Below, in pieces: positions 44,021 to 51,799 of a DNA stretch of 64,000 nt. How positions within the stretch are numbered: position 1 is the first letter of the stretch; every line of letters begins with the position of its first letter. The stretch is from the NCBI GenBank assembly GCA_946403215.1, contig CAMIZG010000003.1, forward strand, positions 1 through 64,000. The letters are read 5' to 3'. Made by a program: the position numbers and the translations under genes. The DNA is from an uncultured Bacteroidales bacterium. GTDB taxonomy: Bacteria > Bacteroidota > Bacteroidia > Bacteroidales > Paludibacteraceae. The notes beneath the pieces are model-generated. The model saw only the letters and a list, made by a program, of their open reading frames with translations. It was not told the DNA's origin and did not search any database.

Positions 44021-45106
44021 ATGGCAGATATGGAGAAACATAATCCGAACAATTCATCGCAGATTGCACTTGTTGCAGAGCCGTTGGTGAAGCAGTTGCG
44101 TGAACTCATAGAGAACACGCGTCAACGCGTGGCGTCAGTAGTCAGTGATGAGACTACACAAATGTATTGGAACGTAGGAAATGCCATCAATACTTTTGTG
44201 CTTCAAGGCAATCGTGCAGAATACGGAAAACAAATTGTCGTTTCAGTGTCACGACAATTGGTCACAGAGTACGGAAGTAGTTTTGAAGAAAAGAATCTGC
44301 GCCGGATGATGCAGTTCGCGACTGAATATCAGGACTTTGGAATTGTCGTTACACTGTCACGACAATTGCCCTGGTCGCATATAATCACTCTTTTCCCTAT
44401 TAGGGAACCGCTCAAGCGTTCGTTCTACGAGCAAATGGCAATAACGGAGCATTGGAGTGTTCGCACATTGCGTGAGAAAATAGCTTCTCAACTCTACGAG
44501 CGCACGGCAATCAGCCGCCAACCGGAAGAAACCATCAAGCACGATATTGCATTGCTGCGCGAAGAGAATCGGATGACACCGAATATGGTGTTCCGTGACC
44601 CGTATCTGCTTCATTTGTATGGTTTGAAAGATACCTATTCCGAGAAAGATTTAGAGAGTGCTATTGTGGCGGAAATGCAGCGGTTTATCGAAGAATTAGG
44701 AACCGATTTTGCTTTCCTTGCACGGCAGAAACGTATTACTATCGACAACGAAGATTACTATATCGACTTGCTTTTCTATCATCGTCGTCTGCGTTGTTTG
44801 GTAGCTATAGACTTAAAAGTCGATTCTTTCAAAGCCGCATACAAAGGGCAAATGGAATTGTATCTGCGTTGGTTGGAAAAGTACGAACGAGTGGAAGGAG
44901 AGAACACGCCAATCGGTTTGATCCTTTGTGCAGGCAAGAATGATGAGCATGTGGAACTGATGCACTTGGAAGAAAGCAATATCCGCGTGGCGGAATACAT
45001 GACCTTGTTGCCGGATAAGAAGGTGCTGGAGCAGAAGTTGCAAAAAGCTATCGCTTATGCACGTGAACGGATGGCTATTCAAGAACAAGAAAAAGACGAA
45101 AAATAG
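44021..45106 (+). CDS. DUF1016 (YhcG-type) PD-(D/E)XK nuclease, intact
   Basis: 361 aa. N-terminal DUF1016 domain with ETTQMYWNVGNAINTFV, EYGKQIVVSVSRQLVTEYG and LRRMMQFATEYQDF. The C-terminal nuclease domain has FRDPYLLHLYGL and the PD-(D/E)XK-type core DNEDYYIDLLFYHRRLRCL followed by AIDLKVD. GENTPIGLILCAGKNDEHVE and NIRVAEYMTLLPDKK come next. It starts 20 nt after border copy C and ends in a TAG. The last six codons and the following 25 bp are identical to those of the DUF1016 pseudogene at 38833. It contains two copies of a 27-bp palindrome. Confidence 0.9.
   Translation: MADMEKHNPNNSSQIALVAEPLVKQLRELIENTRQRVASVVSDETTQMYWNVGNAINTFVLQGNRAEYGKQIVVSVSRQLVTEYGSSFEEKNLRRMMQFATEYQDFGIVVTLSRQLPWSHIITLFPIREPLKRSFYEQMAITEHWSVRTLREKIASQLYERTAISRQPEETIKHDIALLREENRMTPNMVFRDPYLLHLYGLKDTYSEKDLESAIVAEMQRFIEELGTDFAFLARQKRITIDNEDYYIDLLFYHRRLRCLVAIDLKVDSFKAAYKGQMELYLRWLEKYERVEGENTPIGLILCAGKNDEHVELMHLEESNIRVAEYMTLLPDKKVLEQKLQKAIAYARERMAIQEQEKDEK
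44233..44259. repeat. 27-bp palindrome, copy 1
   Basis: Arms AATTGTCGT/ACGACAATT with a 9-nt loop, inside the DUF1016 gene; a second copy with one loop change lies at 44341. Confidence 0.85.
44341..44367. repeat. 27-bp palindrome, copy 2
   Basis: Same arms as at 44233, a loop with few changes. Translated IVVTLSRQL, matching IVVSVSRQL for copy 1. Confidence 0.85.
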
Positions 45107-45208
45107 ATTTACTTATACGTTCCGAATGTGCCGGCAGACAAGTATTACAATACGCTGCGCGAGTTTATTATCGGGCAATTGAGGGTGCAAAAGAAAGAAG
45201 GGGAATAA
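45107..45208 (+). repeat. Array border copy D with upstream flank
   Basis: After the DUF1016 TAG, in frame: YVPNVPADKYYNTLREFIIG and QLRVQKKEGE then stop. The 45 bp 45089-45133 match 39416-39460 exactly. Confidence 0.85.
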
Positions 45209-45354
45209 GAGATAAGGCAAATTCAAAAAAGAATAGGCTGTAAGTGAGAGAAACGTGAAAGTGTTTTGAAAATCATATTCTCGGAAGATGATGGTCCCGT
45301 GGTGGACCTGTCGTTCACTTATATTTGCCTAATCCTCATGTATTACAATATACT

Positions 45355-46098
45355 ATGCTTACCGAAAAAGACATTTCCTTGCAGTTGGTCACAGGTTATA
45401 CTGATTCGTATAGCGATGATATAATAAGTTTAGACACCCCTATAGGGGATGTTCGGGCTATGATGATTCGTGACGAGTTAAGTGCTCGCTTTAATGCCGG
45501 TATGATCAAGAATGTGGCAGATGTGGATTGGCATACCTATATGGATAGTATATTTGAATACAATGATGGACTGGATTTCATAAAAAAGATTCAGAATAAC
45601 AAGCTGAAGATTAGTATATTGTCTTTCTGGATTGATAACTATGAGATTATTGTCGGAGATATATGGCGTAAGCCTATATGGACTGCCGAATGGGATGACT
45701 ACCGTACCATGTATGCGAATTACGACTTGTACGATGTCGCGCAAATCACAGGAAATCAAACATACAAAGAGAGGAAAAGGAGCAGTGTGCCAGAACAACT
45801 GCTGACTGATAGAGCTAAAAGCATTTTCGGGAAAGCACCGGCCGCTGGCTACATCGTGGCAGACCTGACAATGTACCGCTGGACAAAACAGGTAAACTCA
45901 TATGGCTATTTCGTAAAGCGTCTGTCTGATGATCTAAATCTGCGCCTTCCAAATAAACGCATTAATTGGCAACTGTTTGACAGAGCTTTTATCAATGGGC
46001 GTGACATTAAGAGGAATGCACAGGATTTTGTCAGCAAAATGGACCACTTTGGCCCTCCACCAGGTGATTTTCAGACAATCGATTCATGGTTTGAGTAA
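45355..46098 (+). CDS. Uncharacterised 247-aa protein
   Basis: From the ATG at 45355 (a TTG at 45325 would add 10 residues). No signal peptide or membrane segment. Rich in aromatic residues with no recognised motif; it ends QTIDSWFE. It lies after border copy D and 37 nt before a promoter-like site, in AT-rich accessory DNA. No family recognised. Confidence 0.6.
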   Translation: MLTEKDISLQLVTGYTDSYSDDIISLDTPIGDVRAMMIRDELSARFNAGMIKNVADVDWHTYMDSIFEYNDGLDFIKKIQNNKLKISILSFWIDNYEIIVGDIWRKPIWTAEWDDYRTMYANYDLYDVAQITGNQTYKERKRSSVPEQLLTDRAKSIFGKAPAAGYIVADLTMYRWTKQVNSYGYFVKRLSDDLNLRLPNKRINWQLFDRAFINGRDIKRNAQDFVSKMDHFGPPPGDFQTIDSWFE

Positions 46099-46131
46099 TA
46101 GACCTACATAGACCTACATCGGCTAAATTGG

Positions 46132-46163
46132 GTTGTATATATCGCGAATTTGTAGTATCTTTG
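46132..46163 (+). promoter_or_regulatory. Promoter of the 236-aa gene
   Basis: TATCTTTG at 46156-46163; GTTG at 46132-46135. Confidence 0.65.
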
Positions 46164-46185
46164 CAGCGATTTTGGCAAAGAAATA

Positions 46186-46896
46186 ATGCAAATTCTAAAT
46201 ATTATGTATATGCAAACAACCCTTTTTCCTGTTTATGGCATGCAGCAAGTATGTGATGATTGCTACATGACTGCACCAGTCAGAAGAAAATTTAGTTTCT
46301 TTATTGCTCCTCTCACCAATCCTGTTCCTTCTATGGAATTAAATGTACAGGAGTTTTTCAACATCATTTCAGGTAAAGCGTTTTTCATGAATGACGTACC
46401 GCTGAATCATTTGGCTCAAAGGACTTTCAGACATTGGCAGCGTTATCAGCACTTAAGAGAACAGTATTCTGAAGCCAAATGTTCATTTGATGACCTTGGA
46501 TTGTTTAAGAAATACAGCCTTGATTATGTAACAATTGCAGGAGTCTTCAACTTAAGACGCAAGTATGATTGTCTGACATCGCGTTCTGCTTATGCAATGC
46601 TAAATCTCAATGAGTTAGCGGATGTTGATGACATGTTTATACGTTTGCAGAATGATATGGTACTGAAACCTGTTATGCTTTATCGCTCATTGAATAACGG
46701 AATAGTGGCAATTGTTGACATTGCCTCTTATGAGCAATCTTATTTTTCTGTTGTACGTGAGTTAAATACCTATTTGGCGAAAGCATATCATCAGAAAGTT
46801 ATCAATCCACGTGTAACCCAATATACTTGTCCGGCGTTTGTAACATATGATCCAAAAGCATGGTTAGCTCCTGACTTTTATTCCCTACCAAAATGA
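46186..46896 (+). CDS. Uncharacterised 236-aa protein, weakly like BT4734/VirE-type N-terminal domains
   Basis: 236 aa (alternative starts at 46204 and 46210). The early part FSFFIAPLTNPVPSMELNVQ and the ending FVTYDPKAWLAPDFYSL recall the fold of the BT4734/VirE N-terminal primase-like domain of Bacteroidales mobile elements. The catalytic residues of that family are not obvious. Held with low confidence; otherwise unknown. Confidence 0.5.
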   Translation: MQILNIMYMQTTLFPVYGMQQVCDDCYMTAPVRRKFSFFIAPLTNPVPSMELNVQEFFNIISGKAFFMNDVPLNHLAQRTFRHWQRYQHLREQYSEAKCSFDDLGLFKKYSLDYVTIAGVFNLRRKYDCLTSRSAYAMLNLNELADVDDMFIRLQNDMVLKPVMLYRSLNNGIVAIVDIASYEQSYFSVVRELNTYLAKAYHQKVINPRVTQYTCPAFVTYDPKAWLAPDFYSLPK

Positions 46897-47045
46897 GAAT
46901 CTTGTCCTTTAATCTTTTATCCGAATAGTATGTGTCTCTAAGTCGAACAGCTATGCCATTGTGAAAAAAATATGCGCCGAGCGATGATTAATTATGCGAA
47001 AAACTATTGAAAAAGCACCCTAGTCTCAAATTAAATGCAAATTTA

Positions 47046-47077
47046 TTTGCATATATCATTTTTTTTTTGTAACTTTG
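47046..47077 (+). promoter_or_regulatory. Promoter of the methyltransferase-kinase-receiver operon
   Basis: TTTG at 47046-47049 and TAACTTTG at 47070-47077 with 20 nt between, 36 nt before the ATG. The tight spacing to the following three overlapping or close genes makes them one transcript. Confidence 0.85.
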
Positions 47078-47112
47078 TACGCAATTATTGTAATTTGAGA
47101 TATTGTGTACCT

Positions 47113-48186
47113 ATGGCAAGGAAAAAACAAATAGAAAATCAACCAGTAGCACAATTCAAAGCGATAGACTTTTTCTGTGGTGGCGGAGGTATGACTTGCG
47201 GTCTCCGTCAGGCGGGTATTCAAGTTGTTGCCGGAGTGGACTTTGACAAGAATGCTCAAGCCACGTATGAATACAACAATCCCGGCAGCAAGTTTATTCA
47301 CACAGATATCAGACGTCTCCGGAGTAATTATTTCGAAAGGCATTTTGACATTCATTCGAATGATGACCGTCTCATCCTCGTTGGCTGTAGCCCTTGCCAA
47401 TATTACAGTATCATAAACACGGATCATACCAAATCAGAGCTGTCTAAAACGTTATTGTTGAATTTTGCACGTTTTGTAGAATACTACAATCCTGGCTATG
47501 TGTTGGTAGAGAATGTCCCGGGCATCGTGACTAACAAAGAATCCGTTTTGCCTCAGTTCTTGAAGAAACTAGCCAAACTCGGCTATAAGGTTCGGATGGG
47601 GATTGTGGACATGAGCCATTATGGAGTGCCTCAAAGTCGCCGCCGCTTTTCTTTGGTAGCAACAAGATTAAATCATGACATTTCTTTGCCAGCAAAGGAT
47701 GATAATATCCTTAAAGTGGAAGATGTGTTAGGTGAAAGAAACGGTTTTCCAAAGATTTCGGCTGGACATAAAGATTCCACTCCTTTTGCTCATACCGCAG
47801 CAGGATTAAGTTCTGTGAGTTTGCGCCGATTGGCTGTAACGCCTCACAGCGGTGGTGATAGATTAAGTTGGAAGGACGACCCAGAATTACAACTGCCGTG
47901 CTATATTGGCAAAGACGATTGCTTTACAGATACATACGGCCGTTTATGGTGGGATAGACCTTCGCCGACTATTACAACGAAGTTCTTCTGCATTTCTAAC
48001 GGGCGTTTTGCTCACCCTGATGAAGATAGGGCTTTATCTATTCGTGAAGGAGCCACATTGCAGACTTTCCCGAAAGATTATGAATTCAAAACAAATAGCA
48101 TTGCAGCTGCCGCACGTATAATCGGCAATGCAGTGCCATGCGAATATGCAAAAAGATTAGGTGAAACCATTTTATCTTATGAATAA
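47113..48186 (+). CDS. DNA (cytosine-5-)-methyltransferase
   Basis: 357 aa from the ATG at 47113. Motif I FFCGGGGMT, motif IV GCSPCQYYS (catalytic Cys), motif VI ENVPG, motif VIII QSRRR, and motif X GNAVP are all present in order, with the target-recognition region between VIII and IX. It methylates one strand-specific cytosine target that cannot be read off. Its stop overlaps the start of the ATPase-kinase gene by 8 nt. AT-rich and foreign in composition. Confidence 0.92.
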   Translation: MARKKQIENQPVAQFKAIDFFCGGGGMTCGLRQAGIQVVAGVDFDKNAQATYEYNNPGSKFIHTDIRRLRSNYFERHFDIHSNDDRLILVGCSPCQYYSIINTDHTKSELSKTLLLNFARFVEYYNPGYVLVENVPGIVTNKESVLPQFLKKLAKLGYKVRMGIVDMSHYGVPQSRRRFSLVATRLNHDISLPAKDDNILKVEDVLGERNGFPKISAGHKDSTPFAHTAAGLSSVSLRRLAVTPHSGGDRLSWKDDPELQLPCYIGKDDCFTDTYGRLWWDRPSPTITTKFFCISNGRFAHPDEDRALSIREGATLQTFPKDYEFKTNSIAAAARIIGNAVPCEYAKRLGETILSYE

Positions 48187-50302
48187 TACACAAGACATTT
48201 TCCGCATTACCCCAAGAGTTATTGCACACCTTGGAGAAAGCCTTATTAAAAATGAAAGCATTGCATTGTTGGAACTTGTAAAGAACTCCTATGATGCTGA
48301 TGCAACTGAGTGTGATGTCTTTTTTGAAGAAACACAAGGTAAAATATCCCGTATAACCATATCAGACAATGGTTCTGGTATGAATGCAGATATTATAAGA
48401 AATGTATGGCTTGTTATTGGCACTGACAATAAGAAAAAGATTGTGGAGCAAGGAAAAGATGGTCGTTATCCATTGGGAGAAAAAGGTATCGGACGCCTTG
48501 GTGTACACAAATTAGGGAGCAAGATTACGCTTATCTCTAAAACGAAAGAAGATTCCGAAGTCGTGCTAACAATCGACTGGAACAAACTAGAAACAGCAAC
48601 CTCTATTCAGGATTTTCCTGTAAATATATCAGTAAACTTATTCCCCACAGTATTTCAAGAAGGAGAAACTGGTACAAGAATCATTATAGAAGCACTGAAG
48701 ACCCAGTGGGACAGGCGACAATTACGTGACGTATATCGCAATATCATGTCCTTAAATAGTCCGTTTGAAGACACAAGTGATCAGTTCAAAGTTTCTATCC
48801 GTAGCAATAACACATCGCTATTTGTTGGCCTTCCTTCATTTGAGGATATTATTGCCCAAGGAGGGTTATACTTCGGCAGTTGTACATTAAGCGGAAAGCG
48901 AATCAAAGATTTCAAATATGAATTCAAACCGTGGCCTACATTAACCAAAGTTTCATCTGGTCGTGTTCTCACTAAAGAAAGTCTACCAGAATACGATTTG
49001 CCAATACACGGCTATAAAGAGGTAGATGGGAAAAGAAAACCCGAGCCATACGATATTGATTTGGACGAACTGAAAATTGGGGATATCCAGTTCAACATTG
49101 TAATATTTGAGAAAGACAACGCCATTTTTAATTATACGAATGTAGAGAAAACTACTATTACAAATTATTTGAATGAGAATGGAGGTATTCGTGTGTACCG
49201 TGACAATGTCAGAATTTATGACTATGGAGAACGTGATAATGATTGGCTTGGTATAGATCTAAAGCGTGTACACAGAGTTGGAGGCAATATTAGCAACAAT
49301 ATTATTTTAGGCGCAGTTCGATTAAAGAGAAAAGACAGTTTGGGACTGCAAGAAAAAACGAACCGTGAAGGCTTTATTGAGGATGATACATATATTGCTT
49401 TCCGCGATGCCATTAATCATGTGTTGTCCATTTTTGTACGCTATCGCAATGAAGACAAAGAACGTTTAACAACTTTGTACAAAAAGAATAAAACAGTAGA
49501 ACCCGTTTTGGCGGAACTGGATGAAGCGATTGAATTGGTTAATTTGAAAGTTACTGATTCTAATGTCAAAACAGATATATTGCGATGCCTGACAAGGATA
49601 GATGATCAATATAAATCTGTGAAAGAAGTCCTGCTAAAAAGTGCAAACGCAGGATTGAACATGAGCATTGTAATCCACGAAATCGACAAACAAGTTGCCG
49701 CGCTTAAAGGTTCCGCAGAAAGAGGAGAGAATGAACATGTTCTTGTTATATCACGTAACATAGAAAAAATTGTTCGGGGTTACACTTCTATGATCAAGAA
49801 ATCAGCCATTTCTAACAACTCTTTAGCGGAGTGTATCCAGATTGCATTGGATAATTATGAGTTTAGATTTAAAGATCATGCAATTAATGTTATTTCCAAT
49901 TGTAAAAATAATAATTTAACAGCATTATTTGCAAAAGCGCAAACTATATCCATATTAGCCAATTTATTGGATAATTCAATATTTTGGTTAGGATATTCAA
50001 AAGCGATTAATCCGACTATCTCCATATACATTACAGACGAGATAAAAGATTACCATACTATCATCGTCAGTGATAATGGACCAGGGTTTAATATCGGAAC
50101 AGATGTAGCCGTTAAACCTTTCATAAGCGGAAAACCGGATAATATGGGAATGGGTATAGGACTCCATATTGCCAATGAAATGATGAATGAAATGAAAGGA
50201 AAATTAGTATTCTATGAAAAAGAAGATATACAATTACCTAAAGCAGCTCTTGAGGCGGGTGCGACAAAAGCTATCATCGCTTTATGTTTTCCTATTAAAT
50301 AA
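48179..50302 (+). CDS. Hsp90/MutL-like GHKL ATPase fused to a histidine-kinase module
   Basis: 707 aa. N-terminal GHKL ATPase of MutL/MORC/Hsp90 type: ELVKNSYDADA (N box, about residues 30-40), SDNGSGM (G1, about 62), GEKGIGRLGVHKLG (G2, about 100). A middle of about 350 residues without a named domain follows. Near residue 497 VIHEIDKQV looks like a histidine-kinase H-box, and the end is a second ATPase of the histidine-kinase type: DNSIFWL, VSDNGPGF and GMGIGLHIANEMM. There is no membrane segment. Between a C5-methyltransferase and a receiver-domain gene, it suggests phosphosignalling in a restriction-type locus. Confidence 0.85.
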   Translation: MNNTQDIFRITPRVIAHLGESLIKNESIALLELVKNSYDADATECDVFFEETQGKISRITISDNGSGMNADIIRNVWLVIGTDNKKKIVEQGKDGRYPLGEKGIGRLGVHKLGSKITLISKTKEDSEVVLTIDWNKLETATSIQDFPVNISVNLFPTVFQEGETGTRIIIEALKTQWDRRQLRDVYRNIMSLNSPFEDTSDQFKVSIRSNNTSLFVGLPSFEDIIAQGGLYFGSCTLSGKRIKDFKYEFKPWPTLTKVSSGRVLTKESLPEYDLPIHGYKEVDGKRKPEPYDIDLDELKIGDIQFNIVIFEKDNAIFNYTNVEKTTITNYLNENGGIRVYRDNVRIYDYGERDNDWLGIDLKRVHRVGGNISNNIILGAVRLKRKDSLGLQEKTNREGFIEDDTYIAFRDAINHVLSIFVRYRNEDKERLTTLYKKNKTVEPVLAELDEAIELVNLKVTDSNVKTDILRCLTRIDDQYKSVKEVLLKSANAGLNMSIVIHEIDKQVAALKGSAERGENEHVLVISRNIEKIVRGYTSMIKKSAISNNSLAECIQIALDNYEFRFKDHAINVISNCKNNNLTALFAKAQTISILANLLDNSIFWLGYSKAINPTISIYITDEIKDYHTIIVSDNGPGFNIGTDVAVKPFISGKPDNMGMGIGLHIANEMMNEMKGKLVFYEKEDIQLPKAALEAGATKAIIALCFPIK

Positions 50303-50324
50303 ACTACAAAGGAAGGAGAATACT

Positions 50325-51626
50325 ATGGACTTAATGAATAATATTCAAACAGCCTTAATTGTTGATGACAATAAGCAAGAGATTGAAGGACTTGAAAATA
50401 TGCTTGTTGCTCAAAACATATATTATACATACTATAGTCCCGAGTCTTTAGATGCGCAAGAACATGTTCAATTGAAAAATCATCAGTTAATATTTATTGA
50501 TTTTTCCCTTGACGATGCTGCTGAAGATGTAAATAACATTGCTACTATTCGAAGATATCTAAGGAAAATATGCTATAATAATTTTGGCTCATATGGTCTT
50601 GTCGTGTGGACTAAACATCCTGAAAAAATTGATGCATTGCGCAATAAACTGACCAATGATGCGATAGATAAGGCATACATTACTCCATTATTTATAATTT
50701 GTTTAGATAAAACTAATTATTTACAAAATGGTTACGGTTCATTATTTGCAGATTTAAATAGCAAACTTGCACAAGACAAGGCTGCTGCATTCTTTTTTAA
50801 CTGGCGTGCATCAGTAGAGCAAGGAGCTGATAAAGCATTAAATGATGTATATTCTCTTATGCCAGATTATACTCAGCAAAATACTAATTTTACATATCTA
50901 TTGTATCAACTAGCAGATAACTTCTCAGGTGTTCCTGTAAAGGATGGAAGAAAATATGAGGGAATGATACACGATGCATGTAAAGCGTTTAATGAATTAT
51001 TACATTCAGACTTAAGTACCTGCCAGAATGATATCATTGATATATTCACAGAGGAACATATTGCAAAACCGCATTATGAGAATTTCGCAGACGAATTACT
51101 GCACATAGCAAAGATTAACTCAAAAATATTAATTGATTCAACAATTCAAGATCCGCAGATTATTTTGCCAGGAAGAGTATACAAAATAAAAAATGACATT
51201 TCATTATTAAAGGTACAATCCGCTCCTAGAAATAGTACCCCGATAGCAATAGAATTAACACCGCCTTGTGACTTTGCTCATAAAAAAATATCTTCTCGTC
51301 TAATTGGAGGTTTTATTATTAATTGCCCCTTAGCTGAAGATAAATTATATACATATACACACACAACATTTAAAGCTGATAGTAAATATCTAATATGGCC
51401 ACTATATTTCGAAAACAATATAAAATTTATATGCTTGGATTTTCGCAATGTACTTGTTATTAATGACGAAGAACTGCGAGACACCCAAAAGTTTGACATA
51501 TTATTTACTGTTAAGAGTAGGCTTTTTGCAGATATACTACAAAAATTTTCTTCTCATGCAGCAAGACTAGGTTTAGCAATTATTCAGCCACATTTACAAG
51601 AACCTCAGAAAAATGAAAAAGATTAA
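50325..51626 (+). CDS. Response-regulator receiver protein with unknown output domain
   Basis: 433 aa from the ATG at 50325, preceded by GGAAGGAG. Receiver fold at about residues 8-125: LIVDDN with the acidic pair, FIDFSLDD with the phospho-acceptor Asp, and VVWTKHPE for the switch region. After a helical middle comes a beta-rich part with IAIELTPPCDFAHKK, a Cys-Asp motif I cannot name. The partner kinase is the preceding gene. Its last codons overlap the start of the methyltransferase stub. Confidence 0.75.
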   Translation: MDLMNNIQTALIVDDNKQEIEGLENMLVAQNIYYTYYSPESLDAQEHVQLKNHQLIFIDFSLDDAAEDVNNIATIRRYLRKICYNNFGSYGLVVWTKHPEKIDALRNKLTNDAIDKAYITPLFIICLDKTNYLQNGYGSLFADLNSKLAQDKAAAFFFNWRASVEQGADKALNDVYSLMPDYTQQNTNFTYLLYQLADNFSGVPVKDGRKYEGMIHDACKAFNELLHSDLSTCQNDIIDIFTEEHIAKPHYENFADELLHIAKINSKILIDSTIQDPQIILPGRVYKIKNDISLLKVQSAPRNSTPIAIELTPPCDFAHKKISSRLIGGFIINCPLAEDKLYTYTHTTFKADSKYLIWPLYFENNIKFICLDFRNVLVINDEELRDTQKFDILFTVKSRLFADILQKFSSHAARLGLAIIQPHLQEPQKNEKD

Positions 51627-51786
51627 TATATTTTCTTTCTTTTCAGAGGCAGGATTCCTTGATCTTGGTTTTGAAATGGAACCATGTTGTCAGGTGGTGT
51701 ATGTCAATGAATTTCGCCATGCATTCAATGACATATATAGATACTCCAGACATAAAATGAATTTATTTAATCAGATAATAATATAA
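51613..51786 (+). pseudogene. 57-aa N-terminal stub of a second C5-methyltransferase
   Basis: Starts inside the end of the receiver gene. NIFSFFSEAGFLDLGFE is motif I and the next segment YVNEFRHAFNDIYRY is motif II of a C5-cytosine methyltransferase. The frame stops after 57 codons, 14 nt before the McrB start; motifs IV-X are absent. Confidence 0.7.
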
Positions 51787-51799
51787 AAATCACAAAGAA

